Position numbers and translations under genes: made by a program. The notes under the pieces were generated by a model. That model was not told the DNA's origin, ran no database searches, and saw nothing but the letters and a program-made list of their open reading frames with translations. From Epilithonimonas bovis DSM 19482 (lineage in GTDB: Bacteria; Bacteroidota; Bacteroidia; Flavobacteriales; Weeksellaceae), in NCBI RefSeq assembly GCF_900108115.1, contig NZ_FTPU01000027.1:1-43566 (forward strand): 43,566 nucleotides of DNA, given 5' to 3'. Shown here piece by piece: positions 35,899 through 43,419 of the stretch; the stretch's first letter is position 1; each line of letters opens with the position of its first letter.

Positions 35899-37944
35899 AT
35901 GCAACTAGAAAATTACGCGCTCGGAAGATGGGTAAAAGGTGAAGGAGAAGGGCAGGCTTTATATAATTCTATCAATGGCGAATTGGTAGCAACGGCAACA
36001 ACCAAAGGTTTGGATTTTGGCGAAATGATGGATTATGCCAGAAAAGTCGGCGGTTCGGCTCTTAGAAAACTAACATTTCAGGAAAGAGGTTTGATGTTGA
36101 AGAAACTCGCTTTTCATCTGATGGAAAAGAAAGATATTTTCTATAAAGTCAGTTGGGCAACCGGCGCGACCAAAGCTGACAGTTGGGTTGATATTGAAGG
36201 TGGAATCGGGAATCTCTTTTCGAATGCTTCATTAAGAAGACAATTTCCGGACTTACCTTATTATATAGATGGCGATGCAGTGAAGCTTTCGAAAGAAGGA
36301 ACATTCATCGGACATCATATTTGTACTCCTAAACGTGGTGTTGCGATTCATATTAATGCGTTTAATTTTCCCGTTTGGGGAATGTTGGAGAAAATTGCGG
36401 TCAATCTTTTGGCAGGTGTTCCGGCAATTGTAAAACCTGCTACAGCAACAAGTTTTTTGGCAGAAGTTGTGGTTAAAGAAATCATTGCTTCACAAATTTT
36501 ACCTGAAGGAAGTTTACAGTTGATTTGCGGTTCAGCCAATGGAATTCTGGATAATGTGACAATGGAAGATGTTGTGACATTCACAGGTTCAGCTTCTACA
36601 GGAAAAATGCTGAAAGCACATCCGAAAATTGTTGAAGAATCAGTGCCTTTTAATCTGGAGGCAGATTCACTGAATGCAATGGTTTTAGGAGAAGATGCAA
36701 AACCCGGGACTGCGGAATTTGATTTGTTCATCAAAGAAGCAACACGCGAGATGACGACCAAAGCTGGACAGAAATGTACAGCAGTCAGACGATTGTTGGT
36801 TCCAACAAATTTGGTCGAGGATGTTCAGATTGCTCTTGGACAAAGACTTTCGACAGTTATCATCGGAGATCCAAATGTTGAAGGTGTGAGAATGGGCGCT
36901 TTGGCAAATAAAGACCAAGTGAAAGAAGTTTCCGAAAAAGTTCAGGAATTATCCAAAACGCAGGAAATCGTTTTCGGAAAATTGGATGATTTTGAAGTGA
37001 AAGGTGCGGACAAAAACAAAGGCGCATTCATTTCTCCGATTTTATTCCTTAATTCAGACCCGTTTAAATATACAGATTGTCATAATATCGAAGCTTTCGG
37101 ACCGGTAAGTACAATTATCCCTTACAATAATTTGGAAGAAGCGATTGAGCTTGCGAGAATGGGAAAAGGCTCGCTTTGTTGTTCGGTTGTGACAGCTGAT
37201 GATGATTTTGCGAGGGATTTCGTCATCGGGGCAGCTTCGATGCACGGACGGATTTTAATCCTGAATTCCGATTGTGCGAAAGAAAGCACAGGTCACGGTT
37301 CGCCTTTGCCAATGCTGATTCACGGTGGTCCGGGAAGAGCTGGTGGCGGCGAAGAAATGGGCGGAAAACGCGGCGTTCTTCATTATATGCAACGCACGGC
37401 AATCCAAGGTTCGCCAACGACTTTGACACACATCACGCAACAATATCAATATGGCGGAAAGCAGGTTGAGGACAATATTCATCCATTCAGAAAACATTTT
37501 GAAGAACTGAAAATCGGTGAAACTTATATCACAGCAAAACATACGGTTACAGAATCTGATATTACTAATTTTGCGAATGTTTCCGGCGATAATTTCTATG
37601 CGCATATGGATGCAACGTCCTTGGAAGGAACAATCTTCGAAGGACGAGTTGCACACGGATATTTCATACTAAGTAAAGCTGCAGGTTTGTTTGTTGATGC
37701 GAGAAAAGGTCCTGTTTTACTGAATTACGGTCTAGACGAATGTCGTTTTGTGAAACCCGTTTATCCCGGAATGACAATTGGTGTGAAGTTTACCTGCAAA
37801 GAAAAAACCGGTCAGGAAAAACGGGATGAAGAGGATATAGCAAAAGGAATTGTCCGTTGGCTGGTTGATGTTTATGACCAAACCGGAGAAACGGTGGCAA
37901 TAGCAACCATTCTTACAATGGTAAAGAAACTGAATCAAGAATAA
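35899..37944 (+). CDS. paaZ: Bifunctional PaaZ: oxepin-CoA hydrolase and aldehyde dehydrogenase
   Basis: 681 residues, equal to E. coli PaaZ. The N-terminal aldehyde dehydrogenase domain (about 1-520) has the catalytic Cys in TTKAGQKCTAVRR and the cofactor-binding TFTGSASTGK. The C-terminal MaoC-like hydratase (about 530-681) has DITNFANVSGDNFYAHMDA, EGRVAHGYFILSKAAGLF (landmarks), including the D/H active-site pair. It opens the oxepin-CoA ring and oxidises the resulting semialdehyde to 3-oxo-5,6-dehydrosuberyl-CoA. The gap before it (93 bp) contains a TAGAC-type inverted repeat. Confidence 0.97.
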   Translation: MQLENYALGRWVKGEGEGQALYNSINGELVATATTKGLDFGEMMDYARKVGGSALRKLTFQERGLMLKKLAFHLMEKKDIFYKVSWATGATKADSWVDIEGGIGNLFSNASLRRQFPDLPYYIDGDAVKLSKEGTFIGHHICTPKRGVAIHINAFNFPVWGMLEKIAVNLLAGVPAIVKPATATSFLAEVVVKEIIASQILPEGSLQLICGSANGILDNVTMEDVVTFTGSASTGKMLKAHPKIVEESVPFNLEADSLNAMVLGEDAKPGTAEFDLFIKEATREMTTKAGQKCTAVRRLLVPTNLVEDVQIALGQRLSTVIIGDPNVEGVRMGALANKDQVKEVSEKVQELSKTQEIVFGKLDDFEVKGADKNKGAFISPILFLNSDPFKYTDCHNIEAFGPVSTIIPYNNLEEAIELARMGKGSLCCSVVTADDDFARDFVIGAASMHGRILILNSDCAKESTGHGSPLPMLIHGGPGRAGGGEEMGGKRGVLHYMQRTAIQGSPTTLTHITQQYQYGGKQVEDNIHPFRKHFEELKIGETYITAKHTVTESDITNFANVSGDNFYAHMDATSLEGTIFEGRVAHGYFILSKAAGLFVDARKGPVLLNYGLDECRFVKPVYPGMTIGVKFTCKEKTGQEKRDEEDIAKGIVRWLVDVYDQTGETVAIATILTMVKKLNQE

Positions 37945-38039
37945 ATCAAGAAACAAGAGAAAAGCATAAAGATAAAAGATTGTGATTCGATATTTTTTAA
38001 TTACTATGGAATTGTTCGTAATTTTAAAGACTTATTTTT

Positions 38040-38162
38040 TTGGCTGAGTTTACGCCTTTATCTCAATGTTTTTATTGATTTTAAAGGAATCGATGAATCT
38101 TTGATTTGTGAACTTAAAAGCAGTTAGTAGTTAAAAAACTTTGCGCACTTTGCGTTACAAAT
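38040..38162 (+). repeat. Diverged TTTGCG-type repeat before the crotonase gene
   Basis: GGCTGAGTTTACGCCTTTAT, a longer spacer, then GAACTTAAAAGC and ACTTTGCGCACTTTGCG. Ends about 12 bp before the ATG at 38175. Confidence 0.6.
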
Positions 38163-38174
38163 ATTATAAACCAA

Positions 38175-38930
38175 ATGGAAGCTTACGTAAAATCAACCAT
38201 AGAAAACGGAATCGGAACTATTGAGTTTTTTCATCCTCAGAGCAACTCGATGCCGAGCTCCCAACTCAAAAATCTGGTAGAAGAAATCAATAACCTCGGA
38301 AAAAATGACAATGCGAAAGTTATTATTCTAAAAAGCGCAGGCGTAAAAGCCTTTTGTGCAGGCGCATCTTTTGACGAATTGATTTCCATCAAGGATTTCG
38401 AAACTGGAAAAACATTCTTTTCCGGTTTTGCGAATGTCATTAATGCAATGAGAAATTCTCCAAAACTAATTATTGCCAGAATCCACGGAAAAGCAGTTGG
38501 CGGCGGAGTTGGGATTGCCTGCGCAGCAGATTATACGTTTGCGACAGAAAATGCATCGGTAAAGCTCAGCGAACTGGCTGTCGGGATTGGGCCATTTGTG
38601 ATCGGTCCGGTTGTAGAAAGAAAAATTGGGACTTCGTCTTTTGCACAATTAGCCATTAATGCCACCGAATTTTATTCCGCAGAATGGGCGCAGGAAAAAA
38701 GTATGTATCAGGATGTTTACGAAACGCCTGAAGAGATGGATGCGGAAATTAATCTGTTAGCAGAAAAATTAGCCCAATCCAGTCAGGACGCGATGACAAA
38801 ACTGAAAGAAGTCTTCTGGAAAGGCACGGATGATTGGGATCAGCTCTTGACAGAACGTGCTGCTGTCAGTGGGCAATTGGTGCTTTCTGAGTTCACTGTC
38901 AATGCGATCAATCAGTTTAAGAAGAAGTAA
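38175..38930 (+). CDS. Enoyl-CoA hydratase/isomerase (crotonase) family, paa-cluster member
   Basis: 251 residues. Crotonase fold with oxyanion-hole segment AFCAGASFDEL and GKAVGGGVGIACAADY. At the position of the first catalytic Glu of classical hydratases (the E of GGGCEL) there is Gly113, while the second Glu is kept as E133 in KLSELAVGIGP. Thus it could be an isomerase (PaaG role), a hydratase with altered chemistry or a PaaF/PaaG substitute. It is the only crotonase in the cluster, where E. coli has two (PaaF and PaaG). Last gene of the paa series; 119 bp lie between it and rpmE2, which has its own promoter. Confidence 0.85.
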   Translation: MEAYVKSTIENGIGTIEFFHPQSNSMPSSQLKNLVEEINNLGKNDNAKVIILKSAGVKAFCAGASFDELISIKDFETGKTFFSGFANVINAMRNSPKLIIARIHGKAVGGGVGIACAADYTFATENASVKLSELAVGIGPFVIGPVVERKIGTSSFAQLAINATEFYSAEWAQEKSMYQDVYETPEEMDAEINLLAEKLAQSSQDAMTKLKEVFWKGTDDWDQLLTERAAVSGQLVLSEFTVNAINQFKKK

Positions 38931-38943
38931 TTGCTAATAAAAT

Positions 38944-38973
38944 TTGCAGAATAAAAAATTATTATTATTTTTG
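38944..38973 (+). promoter_or_regulatory. Promoter of rpmE2
   Basis: TTG at 38944-38946, 19-bp spacer, TATTTTTG at 38966-38973 (perfect TAnnTTTG). Predicted start near 38978, giving a leader of about 70 nt. Confidence 0.65.
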
Positions 38974-38977
38974 CAGA

Positions 38978-39049
38978 CCAAAACCAGAGCAGAGTGGATC
39001 CATTACGTCCTGAGCTCATATTTTAATAATTATTTTAAAAATTCTGAAA
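38978..39049 (+). promoter_or_regulatory. Structured 5' leader of rpmE2, possible ribosomal-protein leader
   Basis: The leader can fold as GAGC (around 38987) with GCTC (around 39018), with the self-complementary TGGATCCA inside. Ribosomal protein genes, including L31 genes of other phyla, often have autoregulatory leaders; whether this is one is inference. Confidence 0.35.
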
Positions 39050-39301
39050 ATGAAACAAGGCATACACCCAGAAAATTATAGATTAGTAGTTTTCAAAGAT
39101 ATGAGTAACGACGAAGTTTTTCTTTGCAAATCTACAGCTGAAACCAAAGACACCATCGAGTACGAAGGAACTGAATATCCTTTGATCAAAATGGAGATCT
39201 CTTCTACTTCTCACCCTTTCTACACAGGTAAAACCAAATTGGTAGATACTGCCGGTAGAGTTGATAAGTTTATGAACAAATACAAAAAATTCGCTAAGTA
39301 A
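39050..39301 (+). CDS. rpmE2: 50S ribosomal protein L31 type B
   Basis: 83 residues, the longer zinc-free form: only one cysteine (VFLCKS), no CxxC zinc motif. Family motifs: [44 protein letters not shown] (landmarks). In bacteria with both forms, type B replaces the zinc form when zinc is scarce; no second L31 is visible here, and in Bacteroidetes it may be the main copy. Strong promoter and a terminator of its own. Confidence 0.96.
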   Translation: MKQGIHPENYRLVVFKDMSNDEVFLCKSTAETKDTIEYEGTEYPLIKMEISSTSHPFYTGKTKLVDTAGRVDKFMNKYKKFAK

Positions 39302-39325
39302 TCTTAGCCTATTTTTACAAATATC

Positions 39326-39357
39326 AAAACCTTTCGGATTTCCGAGAGGTTTTTTTG
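39326..39357 (+). terminator. Terminator after rpmE2
   Basis: ACCTTTCGG pairs with CCGAGAGGT (one T-G pair) around ATTT, followed by TTTTTTTG. About 27 bp after the stop. Confidence 0.85.
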
Positions 39358-39358
39358 T

Positions 39359-39366
39359 TAATTTTG
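39359..39366 (+). promoter_or_regulatory. -7-like element before the GlmU-like gene
   Basis: TAATTTTG, perfect TAnnTTTG match, directly after the rpmE2 terminator and 90 bp before the ATG. No TTG at good distance. Confidence 0.35.
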
Positions 39367-39370
39367 CTAA

Positions 39371-39452
39371 AGATAGATATTAGACTCTGGAAGTGAAGAA
39401 TTAGATTTCAAGCACTTTTGTCTAACATCTTAAGTCTAACATCTAACATCTA
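39371..39452. repeat. TAGAC/GTCTAA-type repeat before the GlmU-like gene
   Basis: AGATAGATATTAGACT at about 39371, and AGTCTAACATCTAACATCT at about 39434, imperfectly complementary. Ends within about 5 bp of the ATG. Similar repeats: before paaB, paaZ and at about 40809-40845. Confidence 0.6.
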
Positions 39453-39456
39453 AAAA

Positions 39457-40617
39457 ATGCAGCTTGTATTTTCAGACGCACAATATTGGGAAGATTTTCT
39501 TCCGCTAACATTCACAAGGCCTGTCGCAGAGATACGTATGGGGATCCTGACTTTCGCAGAAAGATGGCAAAAACTTCTCGGTATTAATGAGGTTTTTTAC
39601 ATCACCGAAAATTATCTTCAGGATAAATTCAGAAAACCAGAACCCAAACAGAGTCTTTTTATTGTCCCCAATTTTTTTCCTTCGGATGAAGTTTTGCAAC
39701 AGATCAAAGATTTGCAACCCGGCGAAGCCTTGGTTTATGAGAACGAAGTAATTGCGGCTAACATCAATATGGAAAATTTTTCTCTCAACCAGATTAATAA
39801 AATGACGGACATTACAGAAAAGTTGTGTTTTGTTGAGAAGCCTACCGATATTTTCTCTTACAATGATAAAGCGATAAATTTTGACTTCAAACTGATCACC
39901 ACAGGCAGGGATTCTCAGGAATTGTCGCCGACCAATGGATTTATAGGAGATCCGCTCAATTTGTTTATTGAAGAAGGTGCCAGTATCGAATTTTGTACCT
40001 TGAACTGTAATTCCGGAAAAATATACATTGGTAAGAATGCCGAAATTATGGAAGGTTCCAATATCCGAGGTTCTTTAGCACTATGTGAAGATTCTAAAAT
40101 TAATCTTGGTGCCAAAGTCTATGGCGGAACGACGATTGGCCCACATTCAAAAGTGGGTGGCGAGGTCAACAATCTGGTGGTTTTCGGTTACTCTAATAAA
40201 GGACACGATGGTTTTGTCGGCAATTCGGTAATCGGAGAATGGTGCAATCTCGGCGCAGATACCAATTCATCTAATCTCAAAAATAATTATGCATCCGTCA
40301 AGCTTTGGAATTACAGAAAAAAAAGTTTTCTGGATACCGGGCTTCAGTTTTGTGGGTTGATTATGGGAGATCATTCCAAGACGGCTATTAATACACAGTT
40401 GAACACAGGAACCGTTGTAGGGGTTGCGGCCAATATTTTTAAAGCGGGTTTTCCGCCTAATTTGGTGGAGAATTTCTCCTGGGGTGGGGCGAAAGGTGAT
40501 ATCAAATTTCGTCTCGATAAATCTTATGAAGTGGCAGAAAAAGCGATGGAACGCAGAAAAGTGCCGTTAACCAACGAAGACAAAAATATTTTGAAACATA
40601 TATATAATGAGTTCTAA
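39457..40617 (+). CDS. GlmU-like protein: sugar nucleotidyltransferase-like N-domain plus left-handed beta-helix
   Basis: 386 residues. The N-terminal half (MQLVFSDAQYWEDFLPLTFTRPVAEIR) is the divergent nucleotidyltransferase-like domain of a Bacteroidetes GlmU-like group. The C-terminal half (about 170-345) is a left-handed beta-helix with hexad repeats (GKIYIGKNAEIMEGSNI, NLGAKVYGGTTIGPHSKVGG) and an acyltransferase-like loop. In GlmU these domains make UDP-GlcNAc; here the N-domain lacks the typical G-x-G-T-R-M uridylyl motif, so activity is unclear. Stands alone with a terminator after it. Confidence 0.85.
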   Translation: MQLVFSDAQYWEDFLPLTFTRPVAEIRMGILTFAERWQKLLGINEVFYITENYLQDKFRKPEPKQSLFIVPNFFPSDEVLQQIKDLQPGEALVYENEVIAANINMENFSLNQINKMTDITEKLCFVEKPTDIFSYNDKAINFDFKLITTGRDSQELSPTNGFIGDPLNLFIEEGASIEFCTLNCNSGKIYIGKNAEIMEGSNIRGSLALCEDSKINLGAKVYGGTTIGPHSKVGGEVNNLVVFGYSNKGHDGFVGNSVIGEWCNLGADTNSSNLKNNYASVKLWNYRKKSFLDTGLQFCGLIMGDHSKTAINTQLNTGTVVGVAANIFKAGFPPNLVENFSWGGAKGDIKFRLDKSYEVAEKAMERRKVPLTNEDKNILKHIYNEF

Positions 40618-40636
40618 TGTAGAGCTCATTTTTTTT
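40606..40636 (+). terminator. Terminator overlapping the end of the GlmU-like gene
   Basis: AATGAGTTC (40606-40614) pairs with GAGCTCATT (40622-40630), one T-G pair, followed by TTTTTT. The stop codon lies in the loop. Confidence 0.8.
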
Positions 40637-40720
40637 GGCAGCAATTTCCGCCTTCCACTACTATCTTTTTGCTCGGCATAGCCTCTCGCAAAAAGGATAA
40701 CCGTTCAAGTCGGGCTGCAG
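40637..40720. repeat. GGCAGC...GCTGCAG hairpin repeat, copy C
   Basis: GGCAGCAATTTCCGCCTTCC, inner ATCTTTTTGC and GCAAAAAGGAT arms, ending CAAGTCGGGCTGCAG. Third copy of the family at 29331 and 31025, here outside the paa cluster, directly behind the GlmU terminator. Confidence 0.8.
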
Positions 40721-40782
40721 CTGGGTTGGTAAAAGACAAGTAGCCAGTAATTATTTGTCTCAACTTATTATCAAAGTTTCCT

Positions 40783-40790
40783 TATTTTTG
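40783..40790 (+). promoter_or_regulatory. -7 element of the Ig-like lipoprotein gene
   Basis: TATTTTTG, perfect match to TAnnTTTG; a TTG at 40755-40757 is 25 bp upstream, slightly beyond the usual spacer. About 57 bp before the ATG; the leader includes another CTAACTTCTAA-type repeat. Confidence 0.45.
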
Positions 40791-40847
40791 CTGATTAAGA
40801 TTTTGGGCTAACTTCTAAAATCTAACTTCTAACATCTATATATAATA

Positions 40848-42500
40848 ATGAAGCATTTTCTTCTGTGGCTTTTTGCATTGTCGGTTTTGGTGAGTTGTGC
40901 CAGAGTGGGATCGCCTGTTGGTGGTAACAAAGACACCATCCCTCCAAAAATGATCGGTTCTAATATAGATACGACAAGAATCAATGTCCCAAGAGATATC
41001 AAAGAACTCCGGATTGATTTTGATGAGTACATTACACTGAAAGACGTCAGCAAGAATCTTATTATTTCACCACCGATAAAATATTCTAAGATAATCCCGT
41101 CTTCCACCGGTAACAAGTACCTGCAGATCCAGTGGAAAGATACATTGCAGGCCAATACCACTTATAATTTCAATTTTGGGAATTCTGTTGTCGACCTTAA
41201 TGAGGGTAATGCCTTGCCTTATTTTAATTTTGCATTTTCCACAGGTTCTAAGATTGATGATCTCTACATCAGCGGGACCGTTGCAGACGCTTTGGGAAAT
41301 GAGAAAAATTCCGAAGGCAAAGAAAAAAATCTGGTAGTTGGTCTTTATCAGGTAAAAGATACGATGGATTATCGTCAAAAACCTTATTATATTACTAAGG
41401 CAGATCCGGATGGTTATTTTGAATTGAATTACTTGACGCCTGGCAAATACAGAATTATCGGTTTTGATGATGAGAACAGCAATTCTATCTATGATACAGG
41501 CAAAGAAAGTGTAGCCTTCCAGAAAACACCAATAGTTTTGGATAGCAGTATCTCTGGCGTTAAATTACGTATTTATCCTTCCAAAAAACTGGTGAAATAT
41601 AAAGAGATGGCTGTTGCTCCTGGCGGCGTAGCGATGGTCTTTGAAGGAAATCCTGATAAAGTAGTTGTAAAAGCAGTGGGAGAAAAACCTGCAGACTATA
41701 AAGTAACGCATAAGCTAAAGTCAGATTCAGCCAGGATTTGGTTTGATGCAACCAAAGAAAATATTGGTTTAACAGTCAGCGAAAACCTGAAATTTTCTTA
41801 TGATACAGGAGCAAAACAGGATACAATGTCTGTTTTTTATAAAAAGCCGGCCAAAGATGATATGACGATTGCGAATCCTTTCAGTAATAAGTTAGCTCCG
41901 GAAACTGATTTTAGATTTTCTTCTAATTATATAATTAATAAAATACAACCCGAAAACTGGAAACTGGAATCGGATAGCATTTCTCAAAGTTTCACAGCTA
42001 GAATATCGGAGCTTGATTCTACACAGGTCATCATTAAGTCCACTTTTGTTCCTGGTAAAAAATACCAGTTGACAGTACCGAAAAACACAGTCCTTTCTTT
42101 TTACAGCAAGTTGAGCGAAAGCGTTCGTTTTGATTTCCAGGCCATGAAAGCTGATGAGTTTGGTAGTTTTACAGCGCATCTTGTCAACGCTCCGTCTCAA
42201 AAATTTTGGATTCAGCTTCTTAATGATAAAAATGAAACTGAATATCAGCAATATGGTAATCAGACACTGATAAAATTTACCAATATAAGGCCCGGTTCCT
42301 ACAAGTTAAGAATATTGGTTGATAATAATGAGAACGGTTATTGGGACAGTGCGGATTTTGCAACGGAGACTTTGTCAGAAGATGCCTTTCTTTTTAGAAA
42401 AGCAGGTGATAAAGATATAATGAGTAAGATTAATATCCGGCCAATGTGGGAGATTAATGAAAATTGGGATTTAACTAAAGAAGAACAGCCAGTCAATTGA
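40848..42500 (+). CDS. Lipoprotein with bacterial Ig-like (SbsA type) domain
   Basis: 550 residues. Signal with lipobox ALSVLVSCA (Cys about 17), followed by RVGSPVGGNKDTIPPK, the typical start of Bacteroidetes Ig-like (Big_5/SbsA) lipoproteins. Residues about 32-125 form that domain (ELRIDFDEYITLKDVSKNL ... NTTYNFNFGNSVVDLNEGN). Further beta-rich domains follow, with a carboxypeptidase-regulatory-like part (PDGYFELNYLTPGKYRIIGFDDENSNSIYDTGKE) and a similar one near residue 470-505 (IRPGSYKLRILVDNNENGYWDS). Probably periplasmic or surface exposed; role unknown. The stop overlaps the next start (TTGA), so the two are translationally coupled. Confidence 0.88.
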   Translation: MKHFLLWLFALSVLVSCARVGSPVGGNKDTIPPKMIGSNIDTTRINVPRDIKELRIDFDEYITLKDVSKNLIISPPIKYSKIIPSSTGNKYLQIQWKDTLQANTTYNFNFGNSVVDLNEGNALPYFNFAFSTGSKIDDLYISGTVADALGNEKNSEGKEKNLVVGLYQVKDTMDYRQKPYYITKADPDGYFELNYLTPGKYRIIGFDDENSNSIYDTGKESVAFQKTPIVLDSSISGVKLRIYPSKKLVKYKEMAVAPGGVAMVFEGNPDKVVVKAVGEKPADYKVTHKLKSDSARIWFDATKENIGLTVSENLKFSYDTGAKQDTMSVFYKKPAKDDMTIANPFSNKLAPETDFRFSSNYIINKIQPENWKLESDSISQSFTARISELDSTQVIIKSTFVPGKKYQLTVPKNTVLSFYSKLSESVRFDFQAMKADEFGSFTAHLVNAPSQKFWIQLLNDKNETEYQQYGNQTLIKFTNIRPGSYKLRILVDNNENGYWDSADFATETLSEDAFLFRKAGDKDIMSKINIRPMWEINENWDLTKEEQPVN

Positions 42501-42931
42501 AAAAAGTAATCTTATGGATTGCGGTAATTTTTACTGCCATTCAATTTATACCTGTAGACAGAGATAATAAACCTGTTGATGCTAGAAATAATTTTGTCGA
42601 TATCTACAAAACGCCGCAGAATATAAGGGCTATTTTAAAGAATGCCTGCTACGATTGCCACTCCAACGAGACCAGATATCCAAAATATGCCTATGTGGCA
42701 CCAATTTCCTGGACACTCAAAGATCATGTAAATCAAGGCAGAGAACACCTTAATTTTTCTGAATGGGGAAATTATAATAGAGATCTTAAGCAAAATGCAA
42801 TTGAGAAGAGTATAATCAGTGTAAAAAATCTTGAGATGCCCTTAGGCTCTTATATTAATTACCATCCCGAAGCCAATCTTACAACAAAGCAAAGAACAGA
42901 TCTGGAGAATTATTTTTCAACTCTAAAGTAA
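42497..42931 (+). CDS. Heme-binding-domain protein with a single CxxCH motif
   Basis: 144 residues. Starts with TTG at 42497-42499, overlapping the stop of the upstream gene by four bases (TTGA), the only start that keeps the signal MKKVILWIAVIFTAIQFIPV. The domain (about 30-140) carries CYDCHSNETRYP (CxxCH, covalent heme attachment), YVAPISWTLKDHVNQGREHLNFSEW and MPLGSYINYHPEA, typical of the Bacteroidetes haem_bd family. It is likely membrane-anchored in the periplasm and handles electrons or senses redox; exact role unknown. Coupled to the Ig-like lipoprotein. Confidence 0.9.
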   Translation: MKKVILWIAVIFTAIQFIPVDRDNKPVDARNNFVDIYKTPQNIRAILKNACYDCHSNETRYPKYAYVAPISWTLKDHVNQGREHLNFSEWGNYNRDLKQNAIEKSIISVKNLEMPLGSYINYHPEANLTTKQRTDLENYFSTLK

Positions 42932-42977
42932 GATGAGTTGTTAATTCTTTCTATGTTAAGAATATTACAGTCTTAAT

Positions 42978-42997
42978 TATTTCAAAAATTTGAAATA
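42978..42997. repeat. AT-rich palindrome after the heme-binding gene
   Basis: TATTTCAAA (42978-42986) and TTTGAAATA (42989-42997) form a perfect 9-bp palindrome with a 2-bp centre. It could be a weak terminator or a binding site; unassigned. The rest of 42932-43130 shows no gene. Confidence 0.35.
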
Positions 42998-43130
42998 CAG
43001 ATCAATTCATTCCTTGTTTTATAATTCAGCTATTTTTCTAATTTCAGAATTTCCTGTTATATCTAGATAAAATAATTCCTTTATCATTCAGCGACTTAAG
43101 TAATGCGATGAGAAAGAATCGTAAAAAAGT

Positions 43131-43160
43131 TTGTGAGGTTGAAAAAAGGGTGTACTTTTG
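43131..43160 (+). promoter_or_regulatory. rrn-type promoter P1
   Basis: TTG (43131-43133), 19-bp spacer, TACTTTTG (43153-43160), perfect match to TAnnTTTG, followed by GCACCCGCAAATCAGAA. The downstream bases are repeated almost exactly after P3. Confidence 0.65.
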
Positions 43161-43265
43161 CACCCGCAAATCAGAAGTGATGAGTAGCGCAGAAGAGCAG
43201 TTAATAGGATTAGAAAAAGTATTTAGGGTTTTAAAATAAAACTTCAAAAATAAGTTTCAAAATTT

Positions 43266-43296
43266 TTGGCTGTTAATAAAAAAGCACTTACATTTG
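43266..43296 (+). promoter_or_regulatory. rrn-type promoter P2
   Basis: TTG (43266-43268), 20-bp spacer, TACATTTG (43289-43296), perfect match. Located 136 bp after P1 on the same strand. Confidence 0.65.
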
Positions 43297-43388
43297 CAGT
43301 CCCAATTCGAGAGAAGGGGGAGCGCAGGAGAAGGGTAGGATAGTTCAAAACGATTTTCGAGGTAACGAAAAAAAACTTTAAAAAAGTT

Positions 43389-43419
43389 TTGGTAGATTCG
43401 GAAAAACTTTTTACTTTTG
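43389..43419 (+). promoter_or_regulatory. rrn-type promoter P3
   Basis: TTG (43389-43391), 20-bp spacer, TACTTTTG (43412-43419), followed by GCACTCGCAAATCAGGA, nearly identical to the P1 start region. The likely main promoter of the rRNA operon. Confidence 0.7.

Noticed and set aside
27446-38162. CRISPR array in the paa cluster
   Set aside because: The repeats are spaced irregularly with genes between them and vary in sequence; there are no uniform spacers or cas genes.
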